Shown here in pieces: positions 55,789-64,000 of a DNA stretch of 64,000 bases. The notes beneath the pieces are model-generated. The model was not told the origin of the DNA. It saw only the letters and a list, made by a program, of their open reading frames with translations, and did not search any database. Source of the DNA: Phenylobacterium sp. (GTDB lineage Bacteria; Pseudomonadota; Alphaproteobacteria; Caulobacterales; Caulobacteraceae). Made by a program: the position numbers and the translations under genes. The stretch covers positions 143,841 to 207,840 of the forward strand of contig JAGOQB010000006.1 of assembly GCA_017991675.1 (NCBI GenBank), given 5' to 3'. How positions within the stretch are numbered: the first letter of the stretch is position 1; each line of letters opens with the position of its first letter.

Positions 55789-57060
55789 TCAGAACGCGAT
55801 CTGCAGCCGGCCCGCCAGGCTGTCGCCGTCGTCGATTCCGGCGTACTTGCCGGCCCGATGGGTGACTTCCCAGTGGCTGAGATTGACCATCAGCCGCAGC
55901 CAGTCCTCCAGCCGCCAGTTGACCCCGACCTCGGCCTCCTGGCCCTTGCCGCCCAGCGGCGCGTCGGTGTTGTCGACGCTCTGGTAGCGCACCGCCACCT
56001 CCCAGGCGCCGGGCCCGCCCTTCGAGACCGGCGCGCGCGGCGCGATCTTCACGAAGGTCCCGCCCCGGCTGGAATAGGCCGAGTTCTCGCCGGTGATCAT
56101 CCAGCCGGCGGTCCAGGCGGTCGCATCGGCGGTCACGTGATCGGTGCGCGTGTCGATCACCCGCCGGCCGGCCTCGACGAATCCCCAGACGGGGCCTCGC
56201 GCCGCGCCCAGCTCCACCCCGTACCCGGCCCCGTAGACCGGATCGGCCAGGGCGCCGAGCGGCACCTGGACCTCCTTGTTGAGGTGCCCGGCCCAGCTGG
56301 TGTTGCGCGAGTGGCTGTCCATCCCGGGCGGGAAATCCTCGTAGAAGCCCCAGGCCCCCAGGTGCACGACGCCGGCCGCCGACTTCACCGGGTTCCAGTG
56401 CGTCCGCACCAGATAGGTGGTCACGTCCTTGGCCACCCCCAGATTGCCTGGATCGTCGCCCGCCACCTGGGCGGTGACGTGCCAATCGGCGCCATAGACC
56501 TTGGCGATGCCGCCCCAGCCGTAGAAGCCCTTCAGCGGAATGACCGCCAGGGCCACCGCATTGCGCTCCAGGAACGGCGTCCCGTCCGAGCTGCTCGACC
56601 CGTCCAGCCCGCGCTCGCTCAGGCGGTTGCCCAGCACCAGTTCGACGTCCTTGCCCGCCCAGCGGTCGCGCCAGGCCAGATAGGTCCCGCGCAGGATCGC
56701 CTTGTCGCCGGCGAAATCGCCCTCGGCGGTATAGAACAGGTGATCGCCGACCATCCCCTCGACGCCGAACCGCAGCGCCCGGACCTCGTCGCCGACGATG
56801 TTGCGGGCGGCGAAGGCCGATCCGTCGGTCGTCGAGGCGTCCAGCAGCAGCCGCCCCTTCGGCCGCAGGCTGAAACCGCCGTCGGCGGTCACGAACTGGC
56901 GGCCGTCCCAATGGAAGTCCACGTCCGACGCGGCGGCGGGCGCGGCGCCGGCGGCTAGCGCCGCCACGCAGGCCAAGGCTGACAACTTGAAAATGACGAC
57001 GCCCCCCAGCGGCCTGCCCGACTCCGAGCTTCGCCGCAGCCGGCGTACCTGCTCGTCCAT
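55789..57060 (-). CDS. OprO/OprP-type outer-membrane porin
   Basis: A 423-residue beta-barrel protein. The signal peptide probably starts at the internal Val/Ile-rich GGVVIFKLSALACVAALAAGAAPAAA (cleavage near 44), so the real start may be downstream of the ATG at 57060. The mature sequence has alternating amphipathic strands and ends in Phe (RLQIAF), the barrel-assembly signal. GGFSLRPKGRLLLDAS near the N-terminus is typical of the phosphate-selective porin family. The solute is unknown; proximity to the P450 is only suggestive. Confidence 0.82.
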   Translation of the reverse strand: MDEQVRRLRRSSESGRPLGGVVIFKLSALACVAALAAGAAPAAASDVDFHWDGRQFVTADGGFSLRPKGRLLLDASTTDGSAFAARNIVGDEVRALRFGVEGMVGDHLFYTAEGDFAGDKAILRGTYLAWRDRWAGKDVELVLGNRLSERGLDGSSSSDGTPFLERNAVALAVIPLKGFYGWGGIAKVYGADWHVTAQVAGDDPGNLGVAKDVTTYLVRTHWNPVKSAAGVVHLGAWGFYEDFPPGMDSHSRNTSWAGHLNKEVQVPLGALADPVYGAGYGVELGAARGPVWGFVEAGRRVIDTRTDHVTADATAWTAGWMITGENSAYSSRGGTFVKIAPRAPVSKGGPGAWEVAVRYQSVDNTDAPLGGKGQEAEVGVNWRLEDWLRLMVNLSHWEVTHRAGKYAGIDDGDSLAGRLQIAF

Positions 57061-57117
57061 AAGACGCAGCCGATCAAGGGGTCAGCATCGGACCGGGCGA
57101 TCTAATCGTCGCGGCGC

Positions 57118-58065
57118 CTAGATCTTCCGCCCGACCTCGGCGATCAGGGCCAACAGCCAGGCGACCGCGCCGCGCTCGCCCCTCCGCACCACCGCCCCCA
57201 GGGTGAACGGCGGCGAGGCGCCGCTCGACTCGATCACCACCACCCGGCCGGCCTGCTCGGCCAGCATGGCCAGCCGCCGCGGCATCAGCGCCGCGACGTC
57301 GGTCTGGCCCACCATGACCAGGGCCGAATAGGCGTCCGGCACGCTGACCGGGCTGTCGACCTCGCGCAGCGCCACCCCGCCCAGCGCGTAGGAGTCGTGC
57401 CAGCTGGACAGCCGCTGCAGGCCAAGTCCCCGGCCGCGCGCCGGTTCGCGCGGCTCGGCCGCGGAGATCAGCAGCCGCGGCAGCTTGGCCAGCACCTCGT
57501 CGGAGATCCCCGAAGACAGCGCCGGATGCCCGGCGCGGATCACCCAGACCCCGGTCTCGTCGAACAGCGGCACGTGTTCGAACCGGTCGTCGACATGGTC
57601 GAAGGCGCCGATCACCAGGTCCAGCCGCCCACGATCGAGATCGTCGACCACGTTCGAGGTCGGCGACACCACGTGCAGCTTGGCGCCGGGCGCCTCGGCC
57701 AACACCCGCCGCACCACCGCCGGCATGATCACCGAACTGGCGTAGGAGCTGGCCGCGACGTGGAACAGTCGCTCGGTCGTCGCCGGGTCGAACCGGCCCG
57801 GCGACACCGCGTCTTCCAGCATCTTCAGCGCCGCGCCGATGGCCGGCGCCATCTCCAGGGCGCGCGGCGTCGCCTGCAGGCCCGCCGCCCCGCGCTCGAA
57901 CAGCTCGTCGCCCAGCGCGGCGCGCAGCCGCCCGAGCGCATGGCTGACCGCCGACTGGGTCAGGCCCAGCCGCTCGCCCGCCCGGGTGGCGCTCTGCTCC
58001 TCGAGCAGGGCCTGGAACACCCGCAGCAGGTTCAGGTCCAGCGTATTGAAATGCGCATCATTCAT
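57118..58065 (-). CDS. LysR-family transcriptional regulator
   Basis: A 315-residue regulator with the N-terminal winged helix (LNLLRVFQALLEEQSATRAGERLGLTQSAVSHALGRLRAALGDELFER, about 11-58) and a two-lobed effector domain. It diverges from the emrA-like efflux gene with 148 bases between and probably controls it and itself. A palindrome sits directly before its start codon. Confidence 0.94.
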   Translation of the reverse strand: MNDAHFNTLDLNLLRVFQALLEEQSATRAGERLGLTQSAVSHALGRLRAALGDELFERGAAGLQATPRALEMAPAIGAALKMLEDAVSPGRFDPATTERLFHVAASSYASSVIMPAVVRRVLAEAPGAKLHVVSPTSNVVDDLDRGRLDLVIGAFDHVDDRFEHVPLFDETGVWVIRAGHPALSSGISDEVLAKLPRLLISAAEPREPARGRGLGLQRLSSWHDSYALGGVALREVDSPVSVPDAYSALVMVGQTDVAALMPRRLAMLAEQAGRVVVIESSGASPPFTLGAVVRRGERGAVAWLLALIAEVGRKI

Positions 58066-58066
58066 A

Positions 58067-58080
58067 TTTGTAGTGACAAA
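58067..58080. promoter_or_regulatory. Candidate LysR binding palindrome
   Basis: TTTGT, AGTG, ACAAA is a perfect inverted repeat of the T-Nx-A form used by LysR proteins. It lies one base upstream of the regulator's ATG, suited to autorepression and control of the divergent efflux operon. Confidence 0.55.
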
Positions 58081-58213
58081 CTATCATTTGGCTCATGGAA
58101 AGGGGAGGCATATCTGCCGCGCTCCGGCTTGGGCCTCCCCGCCCTCGCCTCATCACAAACCGGAACCTGCGCGGACGGCGATCACCGGCCGCGTGCAGAC
58201 GTTGGAGCAGCGC

Positions 58214-59293
58214 GTGAGCGACGCGGAAGGCTATCAGGCGATCGCCGAGGCCGAACAGGAAGCGGCCAGCCATCGGCCGCCGGAACGCACCCTTGGCCAG
58301 AAGCTGCGGCTGCCGCTGATGATCGGCGGCCCGGCCCTCGTGCTGGCGGTGGTCGGCTACTTCGTGCTGACCGGCGGGCGATACGAAACCACCGACAACG
58401 CCTATGTCCAGACCGCCCGCACGGCGATCAGCCCCAGCATCGACGGGCGGGTGATCGAGGTCGGCGTCAAGGAGAACCAGGCCGTCCACAAGGGCGACGT
58501 GCTGTTCAAGCTCGACCCCGCCGACTACGAGGTCGCCGTCGCCCGGGCCGAGGCCGCCCTCGCCGCCGCGCGCTTCGACGTCGAGAGCACCCAGGGGGTC
58601 TACGCCCAGCGCGGCGCCGATCTCGCCGCCGCCCAGGAGCAGGTCAGCTACACCGAGCGCGAGGCCGTCCGCCAGAAGGGTCTGGCCGCCGCCGGCGTCT
58701 CCACCCAGGCCCAGGCCGACCAGGCCACGCACGAGGCCGAGCAGGCCCGCCGCCAGGTCGCCGTCGTCCGCCAGCAGATGGCCTCTGCCCTGGCCGACAT
58801 CGGCGGCCGCGCCGGCGCCTCGCCCGACCAGCATCCCAAGGTGCTGCAGGCCAAGGCCGAGCTGGAACGCGCCCGCCTCAACCTCTCCTACACCACCATC
58901 CTGGCCCCCGCCGACGGCGTCGTCGCCAAGGTCGAGCAGCTCCAGCCGGGCAACCGCGTGGCCACCGCCCAGACGCTGTTCTGGCTGGTCTCCGGCACGC
59001 CCTGGATCGAGGCCAACTTCAAGGAAGACCAACTCGCCCACATGCGGGTCGGCCAGCCGGCGAGCATCAAGGTCGACGCCTATGACCACGAGCTGAAGGC
59101 CCACGTCGTCAGCTTCAGCCCCGGCACCGGCTCCAGCTTCGCGCTGCTGCCGGCCGAGAACGCGACCGGCAACTGGGTCAAGGTCGTCCAGCGCCTGCCC
59201 GTGCGCCTGGCGCTCGACGAGGCCGCCCCGAACCTCAGCTCCGGCCTCAGCGCCGTCGCCAAGGTCGACGTCCGCTCGGCGCTCGGCAAGTGA
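58214..59293 (+). CDS. EmrA/HlyD-type membrane fusion protein
   Basis: About 359 residues. One membrane helix (LMIGGPALVLAVVGYFVLTGG) follows a short cytoplasmic tail. The periplasmic part holds a lipoyl-like half motif (YVQTARTAISPSIDGRVIEVGVKENQAVHKGDVLFKLDP), a coiled coil, and the second half (TTILAPADGVVAKVEQLQPGNRVA). It links an MFS pump with an outer-membrane channel. The GTG at 58214 is chosen because GGAG lies six bases upstream; the frame is open far beyond. Confidence 0.9.
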   Translation: MSDAEGYQAIAEAEQEAASHRPPERTLGQKLRLPLMIGGPALVLAVVGYFVLTGGRYETTDNAYVQTARTAISPSIDGRVIEVGVKENQAVHKGDVLFKLDPADYEVAVARAEAALAAARFDVESTQGVYAQRGADLAAAQEQVSYTEREAVRQKGLAAAGVSTQAQADQATHEAEQARRQVAVVRQQMASALADIGGRAGASPDQHPKVLQAKAELERARLNLSYTTILAPADGVVAKVEQLQPGNRVATAQTLFWLVSGTPWIEANFKEDQLAHMRVGQPASIKVDAYDHELKAHVVSFSPGTGSSFALLPAENATGNWVKVVQRLPVRLALDEAAPNLSSGLSAVAKVDVRSALGK

Positions 59294-60828
59294 CGCGCGC
59301 CGCCGCCGCGAAGGGCGATGGCGCCAACGTGGCGGCGATCACCGTCTCCGTCATGTTGGCGACGGTGATGAACTCGCTGGACACGACGATCGCCAACGTC
59401 GCCCTGCCGCACATCCAGGGCAGCGTCTCGGCCTCCGCCGACCAGATCACCTGGGTCCTGACCTCCTACATCGTCGCGGCCACGATCATGACGCCGCTGA
59501 CCGGGTTCCTCTCCGACCGGCTTGGCCGCAAGACGGTGTTCCTGGTCTCCATCGCCGGCTTCACGGTCGCCTCGATGCTGTGCGGCGTCGCCGGCAACCT
59601 GGCCGAGATCGTCCTCTTCCGTCTGCTGCAGGGCCTGTTCGGCGCGGCCCTGATTCCGCTGTCCCAGGCGGTGCTGCTCGACATCAACCCGCCTGAGAAA
59701 CACGGCCAGGCCATGGCGGTCTGGGGCGCCGGCGCGGTGCTCGGCCCGATCCTTGGCCCGGCGCTCGGCGGCTGGCTGACCGACAATCTCGACTGGCGCT
59801 GGGTGTTCTTCATCAACCTGCCGATCGGCGTCCTGGCCTTCGCCGGGGTCTTCCTGTTCCTCTCCGAGAAGAAGGGTTCGGAAAAGCGGCCGTTCGACGC
59901 CATCGGCTTCGCCACCCTGGCCCTGGCGATCGGGGCCTTCCAGATGATGCTCGACCGCGGGCCAGGTCAGGACTGGTTCGGCTCGGCCGAGATCTGGACC
60001 TATCTGGTCGTGGCGGTGATCGCGCTCTGGATGTTCGCCGTGCAGATGGCGACCGCGCCCAAGCCGTTCGTCGCCCGCGCCCTGCTCGCCGACGCCAACT
60101 TCGTCACCTGCTGCGTGTTCGGCTTCTTCATCGGCATCCTGCTCTACTCCACCCTCGCCCTGCTGCCGCCGATGATGCAGACCCTGCTCGGCTACCCGGT
60201 CGCCTTCACCGGCCTGGTCAGCATGCCGCGCGGCGTCGGCTCGTTCATCGCCATGTTCGCGGTGGGCCAGCTCATCGGCCGGGTGAACATCAAGCTGATC
60301 CTGATCGCCGGGCTGTCGATCAGCGCCGTCTCGCTCTGGCAGATGACCCACTTCAGCCTCGACATGGACACCCACCTGATCATCGTGTCGGGCTTCCTGT
60401 CGGGCGTCGGCACCGGCCTGATCTTCGTGCCGCTGTCGACCATCGCCTTCGCCACCGTGCGGCCCGAGCACCGGGCCGAGGGCGCCGGCCTCTTCACCCT
60501 GATCCGCAACATCGGCTCGGCGGCCGGCATCTCGATCATGCAGGCCCGCTTCGTCACCGGCATCGAGCTCCACCACTCGACGCTGGTCGAGCACGCCCGT
60601 CCCGACAATCCGCTCTACCACGCCTATGCGCCGCTGGTGTTTCACACCCAGAGCGCCATCGCCGGGCTCAACGGGATGATCACCCGCCAGTCGGCGATGC
60701 TGTCCTACATCGACGATTTCCGGCTGATGCTCGGCATCACCATCCTCTGCGCGCCGCTGATCCTGCTGATGCGCTCCCCCAAGACCAAGACCAAGACCGA
60801 GACGGACCACCATGTCGCTGTCGACTAG
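59290..60828 (+). CDS. EmrB/QacA-type MFS multidrug transporter (DHA2, 14 TM)
   Basis: A 512-residue proton-coupled drug exporter with about 14 membrane helices. It has the DHA2 motif MNSLDTTIANVALPHIQG at helix 1, motif A in FLSDRLGRKTVFL, and the antiporter motif C in GAGAVLGPILGPALGGWL. The GTG start overlaps the emrA-like stop by four bases. It should work with the preceding fusion protein and the following outer-membrane channel. Confidence 0.93.
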   Translation: MTRAAAAKGDGANVAAITVSVMLATVMNSLDTTIANVALPHIQGSVSASADQITWVLTSYIVAATIMTPLTGFLSDRLGRKTVFLVSIAGFTVASMLCGVAGNLAEIVLFRLLQGLFGAALIPLSQAVLLDINPPEKHGQAMAVWGAGAVLGPILGPALGGWLTDNLDWRWVFFINLPIGVLAFAGVFLFLSEKKGSEKRPFDAIGFATLALAIGAFQMMLDRGPGQDWFGSAEIWTYLVVAVIALWMFAVQMATAPKPFVARALLADANFVTCCVFGFFIGILLYSTLALLPPMMQTLLGYPVAFTGLVSMPRGVGSFIAMFAVGQLIGRVNIKLILIAGLSISAVSLWQMTHFSLDMDTHLIIVSGFLSGVGTGLIFVPLSTIAFATVRPEHRAEGAGLFTLIRNIGSAAGISIMQARFVTGIELHHSTLVEHARPDNPLYHAYAPLVFHTQSAIAGLNGMITRQSAMLSYIDDFRLMLGITILCAPLILLMRSPKTKTKTETDHHVAVD

Positions 60829-62287
60829 CCCCCGCCTGCGCCCTCTTCTGGGCGCGAGCCTCTCCATCCTGCTCACCGCCTGCGCGACGGTGGGGCCCGA
60901 CTTCAGGTCGCCCGACGCCCCGGCCGCCCGCGGCTACGCCATGGCCGGCGACGCGGCGCCGGAGGCCGCCCGGCTCGATCCCGCGACCGCCGTCAGCGGC
61001 CCCTGGTGGGGCGCGCTCGGCTCGGCCGAGCTCGACGCGGTGATCCGCCAGGCCATCGCCGGCAGCCCGACCCTGGCCGAGGCCGACGCCACCCTGCGCC
61101 AGGCCCGCTCGGCCCTGGCCCAGGCCCGCGGCGAGGCCGGTCCCCAGGCCGACCTCAACGCCGGCGTCCATCGCGAGCGCGCCAACCTCCAGGCCTTCGG
61201 CTTCACCGGCTTCGGCGACATGCAGCTGGAGAACCCGACCTTCACGCTCTACTCGGTCGGCGGCGGCGTCGGCTACGATCTCGACCTGTTCGGCGGCGAG
61301 CGGCGCCGCATCGAGGGCGCGGCCGCGCGTATGGAGGCACAGGCCCGGCGCGCCGAGGCGGCCTATCTCACCCTCACCGCCAATGTCGCGCTCCAGGCGG
61401 TGACCATCGCCACCCTCCAGGCCCAGATCGAAGCCACCGAGCAGATGATCGCCGCCGACCTGGCCAACGTAGAATTGGTCCGCAAGGCCAACGCGCTGGG
61501 TGGTTCGACCAGCACCGCCCGCGTCGCGGCCCAGGGCCAGCTGGAACAGGACCGCACCCTGCTGCCGCCGCTGCGCGCCCAGCTCGCCGCCGCCCGCCAC
61601 GCCCTGGCCGTCCTGGTCGGCCATGCGCCAGCCGACTGGACGGCCCCGGACTTCCAATTGTCACAGCTGACGCTCGCTGCGCCGGTTCCCGTCGCCCTGC
61701 CGTCCGAGCTGGTCCGCCGCCGCCCGGACATCCTGGCGGCCGAAGCCGACCTGCATGCGGCCACCGCCGACATCGGGGTGGCGACCGCCGATCTCTATCC
61801 CAAGCTCCAGCTGACCTCCTCGATCACCCAGGGCTCGCTGAAGGTCGGCGACCTGTTCGGCTACGACGCCAGCGGCTGGGACATCGGCGCCGGGCTCACC
61901 GCCCCGCTGTTCAACGGCGGCGCGCTGAAGGCCCGCCGCCAGCAGGCGCGCGAGGCGGCCGGCGTCGCCTCGGCGCGCTACCAGCAGACCGTGCTCACCG
62001 CCTTCGCCCAGGTGGCCGACGCCCTCACCGCGCTTTCGGCCGACGAAGACTCGCGCGCCGCCCACCAGCGCAGCCTGTCCCAGGCCGACGAGAACCTGCG
62101 CCTGGCCAAGGTCGCTTACGAACGCGGCGGCGGCGCCTTCCTTGAGGTGCTCGACGCCCAACGGCGGGTCAACGAGGGCCGCGCCTCCCTGGCCCGTGCG
62201 GAAGGCCAGCGGCTGACCGACGCCGTCCGCCTGTTCGCCGCCACTGGCGCCGACTGGCGCATCGCGCCTGCGCCGTCCGGCGACTAA
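60812..62287 (+). CDS. Outer-membrane efflux channel lipoprotein (NodT/OprM family)
   Basis: A 491-residue TolC-like protein with a signal peptide ending in a lipobox (ILLTACATVGPDF), typical of NodT-family outer-membrane factors. Two repeated halves of coiled-coil/barrel are visible: WWGALGSAELDAVIRQAIAGSPTLAEADA and VALPSELVRRRPDILAAEADLHAATADIGVATADLYPKL. It overlaps the MFS gene by 17 bases. Being placed between an MFS pair and an RND pair, it could serve both. Confidence 0.93.
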   Translation: MSLSTSPRLRPLLGASLSILLTACATVGPDFRSPDAPAARGYAMAGDAAPEAARLDPATAVSGPWWGALGSAELDAVIRQAIAGSPTLAEADATLRQARSALAQARGEAGPQADLNAGVHRERANLQAFGFTGFGDMQLENPTFTLYSVGGGVGYDLDLFGGERRRIEGAAARMEAQARRAEAAYLTLTANVALQAVTIATLQAQIEATEQMIAADLANVELVRKANALGGSTSTARVAAQGQLEQDRTLLPPLRAQLAAARHALAVLVGHAPADWTAPDFQLSQLTLAAPVPVALPSELVRRRPDILAAEADLHAATADIGVATADLYPKLQLTSSITQGSLKVGDLFGYDASGWDIGAGLTAPLFNGGALKARRQQAREAAGVASARYQQTVLTAFAQVADALTALSADEDSRAAHQRSLSQADENLRLAKVAYERGGGAFLEVLDAQRRVNEGRASLARAEGQRLTDAVRLFAATGADWRIAPAPSGD

Positions 62288-62375
62288 CGCGTCACTCCCG
62301 AACACCGATCTTCGAAACCCGATCGGCCGTCTTGCGTTCAGAACAAGCTGAACTGGACGATTGGGGGGCGCGACC

Positions 62376-63548
62376 ATGGTCGGTAGTCATCCACGCCGCG
62401 CCGCCTGGGCCGCCGCCCTTGGCGCCCTCGCGGGCCTGGCGTTGCTGGCCGGGTGCGGACGCGGCGGTCAGCAGGCCAGCGCCCCGCCGCCGATGGAGGT
62501 CGACGCCCTCGCCCTCGTCCCCCGCGCGGTCGACGAGATCGTCGAACTTCCGGGCCGGGTCGAGGCGGTGCGCACCGCCGACGTCCGCGCCCGCGTCGAC
62601 GGCATCGTCGAGCGGCGGCTCTACGCCGAGGGCACCGACGTGCGCGAAGGCGCGCCACTGTTCGCCATCGACCCGCGCGAGAAACGCGCCAGCGAGGCCA
62701 GCGCCCGCGCCGCGCTGCAACGCGCCGAGGCGACCCTGGCCAATGCGCGCAAGGACCTCGCCCGCTACACCCCGCTCGTCCAGCGCAAGGCGATCAGCGC
62801 CCAGGAGTTCGACGCCGCCCAAGCCGCCGTCCGCCAGGGCGAGGCCGACATCGCCTCGGCCGAGGCCGCGCTCGAAAAGGCCAAGCTCGACCTCAGCTAC
62901 ACCACCGTCACCGCCCCGATCGGCGGCCGCGTCGGCCGCGCCGAGGTGACGGAAGGCGCGCTGGTGTCGGCGTCCCAGGCCACGCTGCTGACGCGGGTCG
63001 AGCAGCTGAGCCCGATCTATGTCCGCTTCTCGCTGCCCAACGCCGAGATCCTGGAGCTGCGCCGCCGCGCCGCCGCCGCCAAGCTCGCCCTGCCCGATTT
63101 GGACCGGGTCGAGGTCCGTCTGGTGCTCGAGGACGGCAGCACCTACGGCCCGGTCGGGCACCTCAACTTCCTCGACCAGGCGGTCGACCCGTCGACAGGC
63201 GGCCTGCTGCTGCGCGCCGAGTTTCCCAACCCGGAGCGCGAGCTGCTGCCGGGGCAATTCGTCCGCGCCCGCCTGGCCGGCGCCCCCAATCCGAACGCCC
63301 TGACCGTACCGCAGCGGGCGGTGCAGATGTCGGGCGAGAAGGCCAGCGTCATGGTCGTGGCCGCCGACGGAACCGTCGCGGTCCGCCCGGTAGAGCTGGG
63401 GGCCATGGTCGGCGACCAGTTCGTCGTCGCCTCCGGCCTCAAGCCCGGCGAGCGGGTGATCACCGACGGCCTGCAGAAGATCAAGCCCGGCCAGAAGGTG
63501 ACGCTCGCCAAGCCCAAGGCCGCGGCCGCCCCGGCCGGCAAGCCGTAG
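62376..63548 (+). CDS. RND efflux periplasmic adaptor (AcrA/MexA type)
   Basis: About 390 residues. The signal peptide ends in a lipobox (ALLAGCGRG), so the adaptor is membrane-tethered by lipid. The lipoyl halves (VRTADVRARVDGIVERRLYAEGTDVREGAPLF and YTTVTAPIGGRVGRAEVTEG) surround a coiled coil, and a beta-barrel and membrane-proximal domain follow. The ATG at 62376 has GGGGGG eight bases before. It pairs with the RND pump gene 19 bases downstream. Confidence 0.93.
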   Translation: MVGSHPRRAAWAAALGALAGLALLAGCGRGGQQASAPPPMEVDALALVPRAVDEIVELPGRVEAVRTADVRARVDGIVERRLYAEGTDVREGAPLFAIDPREKRASEASARAALQRAEATLANARKDLARYTPLVQRKAISAQEFDAAQAAVRQGEADIASAEAALEKAKLDLSYTTVTAPIGGRVGRAEVTEGALVSASQATLLTRVEQLSPIYVRFSLPNAEILELRRRAAAAKLALPDLDRVEVRLVLEDGSTYGPVGHLNFLDQAVDPSTGGLLLRAEFPNPERELLPGQFVRARLAGAPNPNALTVPQRAVQMSGEKASVMVVAADGTVAVRPVELGAMVGDQFVVASGLKPGERVITDGLQKIKPGQKVTLAKPKAAAAPAGKP

Positions 63549-63567
63549 GACCAGGGAGGGCGGGCCA

Positions 63568-64000
63568 TGAACAGCAGCTTCTTCGCCCATCGCCCGGTCT
63601 TCGCCTGGGTCATCGCCCTGGGGATCCTGCTGGCCGGGCTGATCGCCCTGCGCTCGCTGCCGATCGAGCAGTACCCGACCGTCGCCCCGCCCTCGCTCAC
63701 CCTGTCGGTCACCTATCCCGGCGCCGACGCCGCCACCCTCGACCAGAACGTCACCTCTGTGATCGAGAAGGAGATGAACGGCGTCCCCGGCTTTCTCTAC
63801 ATGGAGGCTGCCAGCCGCTCGAACGGCACCGCCTCGCTGACCGTGACCTTCAGGTCGGGCACCGACATCAATGTCGCCCAGATGGAGGTCCAGAACCGGC
63901 TCAGCCGGGTCGAGCCGCGCCTGCCCGAGGAGGTCCGCCGCCAGGGGGTGCAGGTCAACGCCGCCAACACCGGCTTCCTCATGCTGGTCGCGCTGACGTC
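63568..64000 (+). CDS. RND multidrug efflux pump (AcrB type), 5' part only
   Basis: The first 144 codons of a gene that continues beyond the window. MNSSFFAHRPVFAWVIALGILLAGLIALRSLPIEQYPTVAPP is the first membrane helix and conserved start of hydrophobe/amphiphile efflux RND pumps. YPGADAATLDQNVTSVIEKEMNGVPGFLYMEA and the NRLSRVEPRLPEEVRRQGV segment are the start of the porter domain. It has an AGGGAGG ribosome site and is co-transcribed with the adaptor. Confidence 0.93.

Overview
The window is GC-rich, densely packed bacterial chromosome from an alphaproteobacterium, most likely of the order Caulobacterales (Caulobacter/Phenylobacterium type). The main evidence is the flagellar hook cluster (flgL, flgK, fliK, flgD, flgE) followed directly by sciP, a cell-cycle regulator gene typical of this group. 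Divergent sigma-54 promoters with FlbD (ftr)-like sites lie between flgK and fliK, and GANTC (CcrM methylation) sites lie upstream of sciP. No rRNA, tRNA, CRISPR array, insertion sequence or prophage block was seen. Most of the window is core genome with a few accessory pieces.

Layout. 1-9 kb: end of a GNAT gene, a PseG-like nucleotide-sugar hydrolase, trxB, a divergent MurA-family enzyme, a basic hypothetical protein, an N-acyl-D-amino-acid deacylase, a GNAT enzyme, a Gfo/Idh/MocA oxidoreductase and a PIG-L deacetylase. 9-23 kb: a SleB-type wall hydrolase, a hybrid histidine kinase, the nadA-nadB-nadC operon with an elaborate control region, a second hybrid kinase, two DJ-1/PfpI proteins beside a GlxA-type AraC regulator, a DUF1003 membrane protein and a second SleB-type hydrolase. 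23-30 kb: small exported proteins, uvrB, a tandem pair of paralogous small proteins, a mini-GNAT protein, a thiolase and mnmA. 30-38 kb: flagellar hook cluster, sciP and a RusA-family resolvase. 38-45 kb: fumC, a ccdAB toxin-antitoxin pair, a polyprenyl diphosphate synthase, a tRNA1(Val) methyltransferase-like gene, a thioesterase, a VOC protein and otsA. 45-53 kb: an M23 peptidase, ilvC, DUF924, thyA, a two-component system, folA and an SMP-30 lactonase. 53-64 kb: an Old Yellow Enzyme divergent from a CYP153-type P450, a porin, a LysR regulator, an EmrAB-type MFS pump with its outer-membrane channel, and the start of an RND pump cut by the window edge.

Genes that work together: nadABC makes nicotinate mononucleotide for NAD. 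flgK-flgL and fliK-flgD-flgE build the hook and hook-filament junction under sigma-54, with SciP tying flagellar timing to CtrA. thyA and folA form the thymidylate/folate cycle. LysR-emrA-emrB-OMF-RND adaptor-RND forms a multidrug efflux block in which one outer-membrane channel could serve two pumps. Notable non-coding content includes two copies of a structured repeat whose hairpins show compensatory changes, palindromic elements bounded by CTAG that supply stop codons, and several candidate operators.
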